The position numbers and the translations under genes were made by a program. Below, piece by piece: positions 1 to 5,231 of a stretch of DNA of 7,374 bases; the stretch's first letter is position 1; each line of letters begins with the position of its first letter. Origin of the DNA: Chitinophagales bacterium (GTDB lineage: Bacteria > Bacteroidota > Bacteroidia > Chitinophagales > Saprospiraceae); assembly GCA_013297575.1 (NCBI GenBank), contig JAAFHO010000273.1, positions 1-7,374 on the forward strand, read 5' to 3'. The notes beneath the pieces were generated by a model. The model saw only the letters and a program-made list of their open reading frames with translations, did not search any database and was not told the origin of the DNA.

Positions 1-279
1 CTGCTAAAATCATGGGTCAATTTTAATACCAATACCAGTAGCCAACCGGCACATTTATACACCATCAACCACCTTGCACTATCGCCGGATGGTCAATTTT
101 TGGCAAGTGCAAGCCGCGATAAGTCTATCAAAATTTGGCGCGCAAATGACCTGAGTCTCCTCAAAGTACTGGAAACCTTTCGCGATCACGGACACCTCAA
201 TTCCGTGAATCGCTTGCGTTGGACAGATGATGGGCTGTTGTCTTGCAGCGATGATCGGACGATCCTCATTTGGATCTAA
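1..279 (+). CDS. WD40-repeat protein, C-terminal end (5' part outside window)
   Basis: The frame is open from base 1 to the TAA at 277-279, giving the last 92 residues of a longer protein. Two beta-propeller blades can be read. One runs through ALSPDGQFLASASRDKSIKIW (window residues 26-46) and shows the SPDG turn, the structural Asp and the closing IW. The second ends in GLLSCSDDRTILIWI at the C-terminus (residues 78-92). WD40 propellers are scaffolds for protein-protein contacts, often stand-alone in Bacteroidota or fused to other domains. The N-terminal part is missing, so partner domains and cell location are unknown. The protein ends directly on a blade strand, as is usual when the propeller closes at the C-terminus. 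No clear terminator follows before the next promoter. Confidence 0.85.
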   Translation: MLKSWVNFNTNTSSQPAHLYTINHLALSPDGQFLASASRDKSIKIWRANDLSLLKVLETFRDHGHLNSVNRLRWTDDGLLSCSDDRTILIWI

Positions 280-302
280 CGCGATTCGGACAATCTTCCA
301 TC

Positions 303-329
303 TTGCTAAATTTATTTGTCATACCTTTG
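303..329 (+). promoter_or_regulatory. Bacteroidota-type promoter for the aldehyde dehydrogenase gene
   Basis: TACCTTTG at 322-329 matches the Bacteroidota -7 consensus TAnnTTTG exactly. A TTG at 303-305 could be the -33 element, although the 16-nt gap is slightly shorter than usual. Transcription would start near 335-338, at the left edge of the 338-359 palindrome, leaving a leader of about 50 nt before the GTG start at 390. The call rests on consensus matching only. Confidence 0.5.
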
Positions 330-337
330 TGCCCTAG

Positions 338-359
338 GAATGAAATTTAAATTTCATTC
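338..359. promoter_or_regulatory. Perfect 22-bp palindrome, candidate operator
   Basis: The half-site GAATGAAATTT is followed with no spacer by its exact inverted repeat. The element sits immediately downstream of the TACCTTTG promoter box, at about +1 to +22 of the predicted transcript, and upstream of the aldehyde dehydrogenase start. This position and symmetry fit the binding site of a dimeric repressor. With 18 A/T among 22 bases and no spacer it would make a poor RNA hairpin or intrinsic terminator. The regulator is not encoded in the window. Confidence 0.45.
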
Positions 360-389
360 TTTATTTTGCAACCTAACTTAATTTTTATA

Positions 390-1922
390 GTGCAACCAAA
401 AGAGTTTCTCCGCAAATTGGGCTTAAAAAGCCAAAATGCAGGTACATGGACGGGCCAAAACAGCCTCACGGGCAGTGCTCGATCTATTCAAAGTTTTTCG
501 CCTGTTGATGGCGAACGCATCGGTGCAGTCACCACTACCACCCGCGACCAATACGAACAAGTTATCGCTTGTGCACAAGATGCCTTCAAAGTGTGGCGAG
601 AAATGCCCGCTCCGAAACGCGGCGAAATTGTGCGCCAATACGGTGATGTACTGCGCCAATACAAAGACCCACTAGGTCGGTTGGTGAGTTACGAAATGGG
701 CAAAAGCCTGCAAGAAGGCTTTGGTGAAGTACAGGAAATGATCGACATCTGCGATTTTGCAGTGGGGCTTTCCCGCCAATTATATGGCCTTACCATGCAC
801 TCCGAGCGCCCGGCGCACCGCATGTACGAACAATGGCATCCAATTGGTATTGTTGGTATTATTTCTGCCTTCAATTTCCCTGTGGCCGTTTGGTCTTGGA
901 ATGCCTGTATCGCATGGGTATGTGGCGATGTTTGTGTTTGGAAAGCATCAGAAAAAACGCCACTTTGTGCAGTTGCGTGTCAGTTGTTGTTCCAAAAAGT
1001 ATTAAAAGCGAATAATTTACCGGAAGGCATTTCGTCAATCATCAATGGCGACTATAAAGTAGGCGAAATGATGAGCAAAGATACCCGTATTCCGTTGGTG
1101 AGTGCTACAGGTAGTACGCGTATGGGCAAAATAGTGGGTAAAACCGTAGCAGAACGCCTCGGTCGGTCATTACTTGAATTAGGTGGCAATAATGCGATCA
1201 TCATCGCGCCATCTGCCGATATGAAAATTGTACTTACTGGTGCTGTATTTGGCGCAGTGGGTACTGCTGGTCAGCGTTGTACTTCTACACGCCGTTTGAT
1301 CGTACATTCCAGTATGTACAACGAAGTGAAAAATGCCTTGGCGAGTGCTTATAAGCAATTGCGTATTGGCGATCCATTAGATCCAAACAACCACGTAGGG
1401 CCACTGATTGATAAAGGCGCAGTAGAAAATTACCTGCAAGCCATTGAAGCCGTTAAGGCAGCCGGTGGTAATATGGTCGTAGATGGTGGCGTACTAGAAG
1501 GCGCGGGCTACGAAAGCGGTTGTTATGTAAAACCATGCGTGGTGGAAGCGCAAAACGAATGGCCAATAGTGCAGCACGAGACCTTTGCGCCCATTTTATA
1601 TTTGCTCAAATACGATACCTTAGCAGAGGCCATTGCCATGCAAAATGGTGTACCACAGGGCTTGTCATCAGCGATTATGACTACCAATTTGCGCGAAGCA
1701 GAGCTGTTCCTTTCTACCGCAGGCTCGGATTGTGGTATTGCTAATGTTAATATCGGCACATCTGGTGCTGAAATTGGAGGTGCTTTTGGAGGCGAAAAAG
1801 AAACAGGTGGTGGTCGCGAATCTGGTTCCGATTCTTGGAAAGCGTATATGCGTCGCCAAACCAATACGATCAATTACTCGGAAACGGTGCCATTGGCGCA
1901 AGGTATTAAGTTTGATTTCTAA
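390..1922 (+). CDS. Aldehyde dehydrogenase, ALDH7 / alpha-aminoadipic semialdehyde dehydrogenase type
   Basis: NAD(P)-dependent aldehyde dehydrogenase of the antiquitin (ALDH7) class, probably cytosolic. Family members oxidise alpha-aminoadipic semialdehyde (in equilibrium with piperideine-6-carboxylate) to aminoadipate in lysine breakdown. Numbered from the GTG at 390 (510 aa): N162 in FNFPVAVWSWN, K185 in VWKASEKTP, E263 in LLELGGNN, nucleophile C297 in GTAGQRCTSTRR and E397 in QHETFAPI are all present, so the enzyme should be active. The C-terminal run GGAFGGEKETGGGRESGSD and the SWKAYMRRQTNT after it are typical of ALDH7. No in-frame ATG occurs before about base 603. TTG at 366 is also possible, but GTG at 390 gives MQPKEFLRKLGL, which fits the usual N-terminus of relatives. 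Neither has a Shine-Dalgarno. The gene stands alone, with a promoter and palindrome upstream. The substrate is inferred from family resemblance; no other lysine-pathway gene is nearby. Confidence 0.9.
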   Translation: MQPKEFLRKLGLKSQNAGTWTGQNSLTGSARSIQSFSPVDGERIGAVTTTTRDQYEQVIACAQDAFKVWREMPAPKRGEIVRQYGDVLRQYKDPLGRLVSYEMGKSLQEGFGEVQEMIDICDFAVGLSRQLYGLTMHSERPAHRMYEQWHPIGIVGIISAFNFPVAVWSWNACIAWVCGDVCVWKASEKTPLCAVACQLLFQKVLKANNLPEGISSIINGDYKVGEMMSKDTRIPLVSATGSTRMGKIVGKTVAERLGRSLLELGGNNAIIIAPSADMKIVLTGAVFGAVGTAGQRCTSTRRLIVHSSMYNEVKNALASAYKQLRIGDPLDPNNHVGPLIDKGAVENYLQAIEAVKAAGGNMVVDGGVLEGAGYESGCYVKPCVVEAQNEWPIVQHETFAPILYLLKYDTLAEAIAMQNGVPQGLSSAIMTTNLREAELFLSTAGSDCGIANVNIGTSGAEIGGAFGGEKETGGGRESGSDSWKAYMRRQTNTINYSETVPLAQGIKFDF

Positions 1923-2027
1923 AGAATGTAATTCCTTGGTTTGTTTGCGTTATGTGTTTTAGGAACAAGAACAATGAGACAATAACTTATCTTGTTTAAA
2001 AAACATTAACAAAAAAATAGCGTTAAT

Positions 2028-2062
2028 TTGTCACCAAGGAATGGCTTTTTCCCTTAACTTTG
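2028..2062 (+). promoter_or_regulatory. Promoter of small RNA unit A
   Basis: TAACTTTG at 2055-2062 is an exact TAnnTTTG -7 box. The nearest -33 candidate is TTTG ending at 2030, giving a 24-nt gap, a little longer than usual. No credible ORF starts downstream before the terminator at 2158-2197, so the product is most likely non-coding RNA starting near 2068. Confidence 0.5.
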
Positions 2063-2067
2063 CACAA

Positions 2068-2190
2068 ACTGAAATAAATCAAAATCGTTTAAAGATAATA
2101 TTCTTCGATAAAAAAGAAGAATTTAAATAAATTACGGTAGGAAGATTGATTTTTCATGGGCCGCCCGACGTAAGTTCGGCGGCTTTTTTA
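2068..2190 (+). ncRNA. Small structured RNA, unit A of a tandem pair
   Basis: The predicted transcript is about 120 nt. It has a 5' AT-rich hairpin (ATTCTTC 2100-2106 paired with GAAGAAT 2116-2122), a linker, the box ACGGTAGGAAGATTGAT at 2134-2150, and a terminator hairpin with a T-run. Unit B, 234 nt downstream, repeats this order with an identical 17-nt box. The 5' stem of B has an unrelated sequence at the same place, and the terminator stem shows a compensatory change (C2162-G2181 here, T2394-A2413 in B). Conserved structure with changing sequence argues for function as RNA. I do not recognise a named family. It could be a trans-acting sRNA exposing the purine-rich box, or a leader with a premature terminator; unit A has no gene directly after it, which favours the sRNA. 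The 5' end is inferred from the promoter. Confidence 0.6.
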
Positions 2191-2197
2191 TTTTTTT
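2158..2197 (+). terminator. Intrinsic terminator of small RNA A
   Basis: GCCGCC (2160-2165) pairs with GGCGGC (2178-2183). Inside it are a C-C mismatch and the pairs G-T, A-T and C-G, closed by a GTAA (GNRA-type) tetraloop at 2170-2173. A run of six T follows at 2184-2189, then another T-run after a single A. This is a strong rho-independent terminator. Confidence 0.85.
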
Positions 2198-2284
2198 CTT
2201 AAAATTTATTTTTTCCTTTTAAAAATAATGAAAAGTATTTTACCTTTGCCTTTGTAAGTATTTTATAATGTTTTGTTAAAAAAC

Positions 2285-2316
2285 TTGCATGACATTATCC
2301 TAACTGCTTATCTTTG
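2285..2316 (+). promoter_or_regulatory. Promoter of small RNA unit B
   Basis: TTG at 2285-2287, a 21-nt gap and TATCTTTG at 2309-2316 make the best-matching Bacteroidota promoter in the window. The start is expected near 2322. A further TACCTTTG box at 2241-2248 lies upstream but has no TTG at a suitable distance. Confidence 0.6.
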
Positions 2317-2321
2317 CATCT

Positions 2322-2428
2322 GAAAAAATAACAACTCTTTTTTATAAAGTTGTTTCAAGAATAAAACACGGTAGGAAGATTGATATGAGGCGCTGCCCGA
2401 CGTAAGTTAGGCAGGCCTATTTTTTTTT
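2322..2428 (+). ncRNA. Small structured RNA, unit B of a tandem pair
   Basis: The predicted transcript is about 107 nt, laid out like unit A. The 5' hairpin pairs AACAACT (2330-2336) with AGTTGTT (2348-2354). The box ACGGTAGGAAGATTGAT (2368-2384) is identical to that in A. The terminator hairpin shares CCCGACGTAAGTT with A, while the flanking stem bases differ and stay paired. The hemolysin III gene starts 35 nt after the T-run and has no TAnnTTTG box of its own in that gap. B might therefore also act as its 5' leader, with the gene transcribed only on read-through; this is inference. I cannot match the RNA to a known family by eye. Confidence 0.6.
2388..2428 (+). terminator. Intrinsic terminator of small RNA B
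   Basis: AGGC (2388-2391) pairs with GCCT (2415-2418), and CTGCC (2393-2397) with GGCAG (2410-2414), leaving G2392 bulged. A C-A mismatch, G-T, A-T and C-G pairs follow inward, then the GTAA tetraloop at 2402-2405. Nine T follow at 2420-2428. The apical part is the same as in terminator A. Confidence 0.85.
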
Positions 2429-2463
2429 ACAGGATATTAGGCCTTATTTATTCCATTACAACT

Positions 2464-3105
2464 ATGAAATTACGCCAACAAACCCTCGAAGAGGAATATG
2501 CCAATACCTTTACGCATGGAATTGGTATTGTATTCACTTTGGTCGCTATACCTTATTTACTCGAAAAAGCAAGTAGTTCGGGGCAATATGGTGCGTATTT
2601 TGCCACATTACTCTTCGGATTTGGCCTGTTGTCGGTGTATGTATGTTCCACTTTGTACCACGGCATACAGACCCAACCTGCAAAAAGATGGTTTCATATT
2701 TGCGATCATGTCGCTATTTTTTTCCTAATAGGTGGGAGTTATATGCCTTTTGTACAGCGTTATGTGGACGCGCCTATGTCCACTGTTTTTCTGAGTTGTC
2801 AGTGGGCAATGATTCTTGCAGGTGCTATTTTAAAACTATTTTTTACGGGTAAATACCATAAAGCATCCTTATTTGTTTATATTTTCCTTGGGTGGTCGGC
2901 CGTTTTTTTAGTATATCCTTTTATGGCAAAAATGCACTTTGAAGTATTCCAATGGATATTAATAGGCGGGTTGAGTTATACAACGGGCGTTTTTTTCTAT
3001 CGGTGGGAAACCCAAAAATATGCCCATACGATTTGGCATTTGTTTGTGTTAGGCGGGTCGGTGGCACATTTTTGGGCGGCTTACAGAATGTATCAGTTGA
3101 ATTAA
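2464..3105 (+). CDS. trhA: Hemolysin III / PAQR-family integral membrane protein
   Basis: A 213-aa protein of the bacterial hemolysin III branch of the PAQR superfamily (seven membrane helices, inner membrane), of normal family length. Bacterial members are linked to membrane-fluidity homeostasis; the name hemolysin is historical. Family marks are EEYANTFTHGIG near the N-terminus (residues 10-21), S62-x3-H66 in CSTLYHG, D81-H82 in ICDHVAIF, GGSYMPF (90-96), and H188-x3-H192 followed by H202 in the last helix. The Ser/His/Asp/His set corresponds to the metal-binding residues of the superfamily, all present. The ATG at 2464 begins a compact N-terminus and has no Shine-Dalgarno. The gene lies 35 nt behind the terminator of small RNA B and has no promoter box between, so it may depend on read-through. 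Its TAA stop shares bases 3103-3104 with the stop of the convergent acyltransferase gene. Confidence 0.92.
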   Translation: MKLRQQTLEEEYANTFTHGIGIVFTLVAIPYLLEKASSSGQYGAYFATLLFGFGLLSVYVCSTLYHGIQTQPAKRWFHICDHVAIFFLIGGSYMPFVQRYVDAPMSTVFLSCQWAMILAGAILKLFFTGKYHKASLFVYIFLGWSAVFLVYPFMAKMHFEVFQWILIGGLSYTTGVFFYRWETQKYAHTIWHLFVLGGSVAHFWAAYRMYQLN

Positions 3106-4367
3106 GTAATGATCGTTGCCCGCACTTTTTGTACATCCAATAAATCAGTTGTTGGTAGCGATGCCCGTTTTCGCCAGTCTAGCATTGCATGCCAGCTATC
3201 TAGGTAATATTCCGCAAAAAGCCCCAATAATAAAAAGCCAGTTAAGGCCGCAGGATAATGCCAAAAGGACGAAAAAAATGGCTGCCCAAAATGCCAAACG
3301 ATCCACAGCATTAAAGGCATCATAAAGAAAAGCCCCGTAACTACTTTTACAGTGGATGAATAACCGATATACAAATTGAGTTTTTTATTCAATAAATAAG
3401 GCAAATAACAAGGTAGTGTCCAAAATAAAAATGCAGGCAACAACAACGGCCAACCCAAAAGCAAAACCAATCCTTGTCCTACCGTAAATTGCCCCGCCAC
3501 TACACTATCATTGATGTTTTTGGCTTGAAGTGCCTCAAAATATTGCCCTGTTTTTTCCCGTAAACTACTGTTATTTAAGTCTTTTTGTATCCGTTCTTGT
3601 GTCCGTTCGTATTCGGCGGCCAAAGGGAGTGGATATGTCGTATGGCGCATGTTTTCCAAACGAGTGATGAAAATCTCGCCTTCGTCGTCGCGAGTATGGA
3701 TACTTAGGGTTTTTAATTGGTTTTCGATATATTCGGTGAGTTGATCCACTGTAGATGGGCCATTTTCGCGCCAAGCAGGTAACCAATCTGTAACTTGAAT
3801 CGGCGCGCCAAAACGCATCACAGCATTACTACGGAACAAATTGGGCGTATTGTACGACATTCCAACAGGTAATATCTTTAAGCCTAAATTCCCTATATTT
3901 CTGGCTTCTGCACCCAGCGCAATCCTGGCTGTTCCTGTTTTGAGTGGTCGTACATATCGGTTCATATAACTTACGCCTTCCGGGGCAATAAAGAGCGCGC
4001 CGCCTTTGGTCAGGTGTTCAAATGACATTTCAAAAGCATTGTCGTTATCGCGCTGTTCGCCTTCTTCAACATCTTCCTTTCGCTTGACTGGAATACAATA
4101 CAATCGGCTCAGTATCCAACCACTCACAGGGTTTTTGAATAATCCGTAATTCGCCAAAAAAAACATGACCCTAGGAATATAAGCACCAGGCAACAACACA
4201 TCCATAAGTGTAGAAGGGTGATTGGCCACAATAATTACCGGCCCATCCACATGCGCTAGGTTTTCTTTGCCCAATACTGCCAACCGACGGAAATAAATAC
4301 GAGTGCCTATATAAGCCAGTATCCTAAAAAAATGGTAAAGTGCCCTTAAAAAGGGGTTTATATGCAT
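3102..4367 (-). CDS. PlsC-like lysophospholipid/glycerolipid acyltransferase with membrane C-terminal extension
   Basis: A 421-aa membrane-associated acyltransferase of the PlsC (1-acylglycerol-3-phosphate acyltransferase) superfamily, which transfers acyl groups to glycerolipid or related acceptors. The blocks in order are: motif I NHPSTLMD (N49, H50, D56), motif II around SRLYCIPVKR (87-96), motif III APEGVSYMNR (E130, G131, S133), and motif IV ILPVGMSY. The His-to-Asp spacing is HX5D, not the HX4D of classical PlsC; I recall this variant from other branches of the superfamily. Canonical PlsC is about 240 aa. Here about 170 extra residues follow, with hydrophobic segments between roughly 290 and 400, so the acceptor may not be the usual lysophosphatidate. 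The ATG at 4367 lies 24 nt after the DUF3108 stop, which suggests co-transcription. The stop overlaps that of the hemolysin III gene in TTAA. Confidence 0.85.
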   Translation of the reverse strand: MHINPFLRALYHFFRILAYIGTRIYFRRLAVLGKENLAHVDGPVIIVANHPSTLMDVLLPGAYIPRVMFFLANYGLFKNPVSGWILSRLYCIPVKRKEDVEEGEQRDNDNAFEMSFEHLTKGGALFIAPEGVSYMNRYVRPLKTGTARIALGAEARNIGNLGLKILPVGMSYNTPNLFRSNAVMRFGAPIQVTDWLPAWRENGPSTVDQLTEYIENQLKTLSIHTRDDEGEIFITRLENMRHTTYPLPLAAEYERTQERIQKDLNNSSLREKTGQYFEALQAKNINDSVVAGQFTVGQGLVLLLGWPLLLPAFLFWTLPCYLPYLLNKKLNLYIGYSSTVKVVTGLFFMMPLMLWIVWHFGQPFFSSFWHYPAALTGFLLLGLFAEYYLDSWHAMLDWRKRASLPTTDLLDVQKVRATIIT

Positions 4368-4391
4368 GTTATTTTATTTAAATTTCATTCC

Positions 4392-5231
4392 TTACTTTCC
4401 AACCTTCGCTGTAAAATCATATTTAAGCCCTTTGTACGATTTGAGTACGACTTTCACCGAACCCACCGAAACAGGGGATTCTATCATCACAGGGATTCGG
4501 TTCTCATCATCGCCCACCCAGACCGTCATTTGGTCACCCTCTTTAAAAACAGTACCCGCAATGACATCCGGTTGGAATTTTAGGGTTTTGTATTTTCCCA
4601 TTCCATGAATGCTTTTACTAGCATTTTTGCCCAAATAACGCATTTTTAAAGGAAATTCTTCTTGATCCATAAAAATGGAGAAACTTTCAGAACTGCCCGC
4701 GCCTTTGGACACAAAGTCAATGGTACGCAACCAGAACATGGTAGAAAGCACATCGTGTACTTTAGCCTTTACCTCGTGTTCTGTTTTTGTTTCTGTTCCA
4801 CCGCGTTTAGGTGCGCGCCAAACAGACATTTTTTTAGTACTCTGATTAAAAGCAATTTTTTCAAAAATCTTATATTTACCCTCACTCACACTGCGTTCGG
4901 AGTAATTGGGTAAACAAGTAGATTTTTCTACCCAAGACTCGTAGCGGTCGTCCACCGCAAAAAACCATTCATAAGAAGAATAGGTTTTGCCAAAAGCCTG
5001 ATAGTGGAATTGTGTGCCTTCGTCCCAAACCTTAAAAGTGACCTCTCCGGCTGGCATCCATACAAAATTCCAGTTGTAAAAAATCTTGTACGTCAGCTCT
5101 TCACCGTGCTTAAAAGGCACCGTTTCCGAGGTATAAACCTTATCCTGCGCTGTCGTCCGGTAAGGAGACAGGGACAGTATGGACAGGCAAATTAAGATTT
5201 TCAGGGTGTTCAATAATGGTATCAGTTTCAT
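4392..5231 (-). CDS. DUF3108 exported protein
   Basis: A 279-aa protein resembling the DUF3108 family, whose function is unknown. An N-terminal signal peptide is clear: MKLIPLLNTLKILICLSILS has a basic residue, a hydrophobic core, and a likely cleavage site near TTAQ-DKVY, so the mature protein should be periplasmic or outer-membrane associated. The rest is mostly beta-strand-like with many aromatics (YKIFYNWNFVWMPAGEVTFKV, then the SVWRAPKRGGTETKTEHEVK stretch), and no catalytic motif is visible. The ATG at 5231 is preferred to a TTG two codons upstream at 5237. Starting here, the gene overlaps the flippase gene by 92 bp, and the next in-frame Met would remove the signal peptide, so the overlap is probably real. 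Position between a flippase-like protein and an acyltransferase hints at envelope-lipid work, which is inference. Confidence 0.85.
   Translation of the reverse strand: MKLIPLLNTLKILICLSILSLSPYRTTAQDKVYTSETVPFKHGEELTYKIFYNWNFVWMPAGEVTFKVWDEGTQFHYQAFGKTYSSYEWFFAVDDRYESWVEKSTCLPNYSERSVSEGKYKIFEKIAFNQSTKKMSVWRAPKRGGTETKTEHEVKAKVHDVLSTMFWLRTIDFVSKGAGSSESFSIFMDQEEFPLKMRYLGKNASKSIHGMGKYKTLKFQPDVIAGTVFKEGDQMTVWVGDDENRIPVMIESPVSVGSVKVVLKSYKGLKYDFTAKVGK

Noticed and set aside
291..299. CAATCTTCC as a pairing target of the conserved small-RNA box
   Set aside because: A 9-nt complementarity to a 17-nt box is expected about once in two windows of this size, and the site is outside any translated leader.
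340..381. Short ORF starting at the ATG at 340 (13 codons, MKFKFHSLFCNLT) as an upstream leader peptide
   Set aside because: Its ATG lies inside the palindrome at the predicted transcript start and there is no ribosome-binding sequence. It is more simply a by-product of the palindrome.
1523..1873. 116-codon minus-strand ORF inside the aldehyde dehydrogenase gene
   Set aside because: It is a shadow frame of a well-conserved enzyme and shows no recognisable domain.
1964..1996. Inverted repeat AACAAGA / TCTTGTT after the aldehyde dehydrogenase gene as its terminator
   Set aside because: The stem is only 7 AT-rich pairs with a 19-nt loop and is followed by A, not by a T-run.
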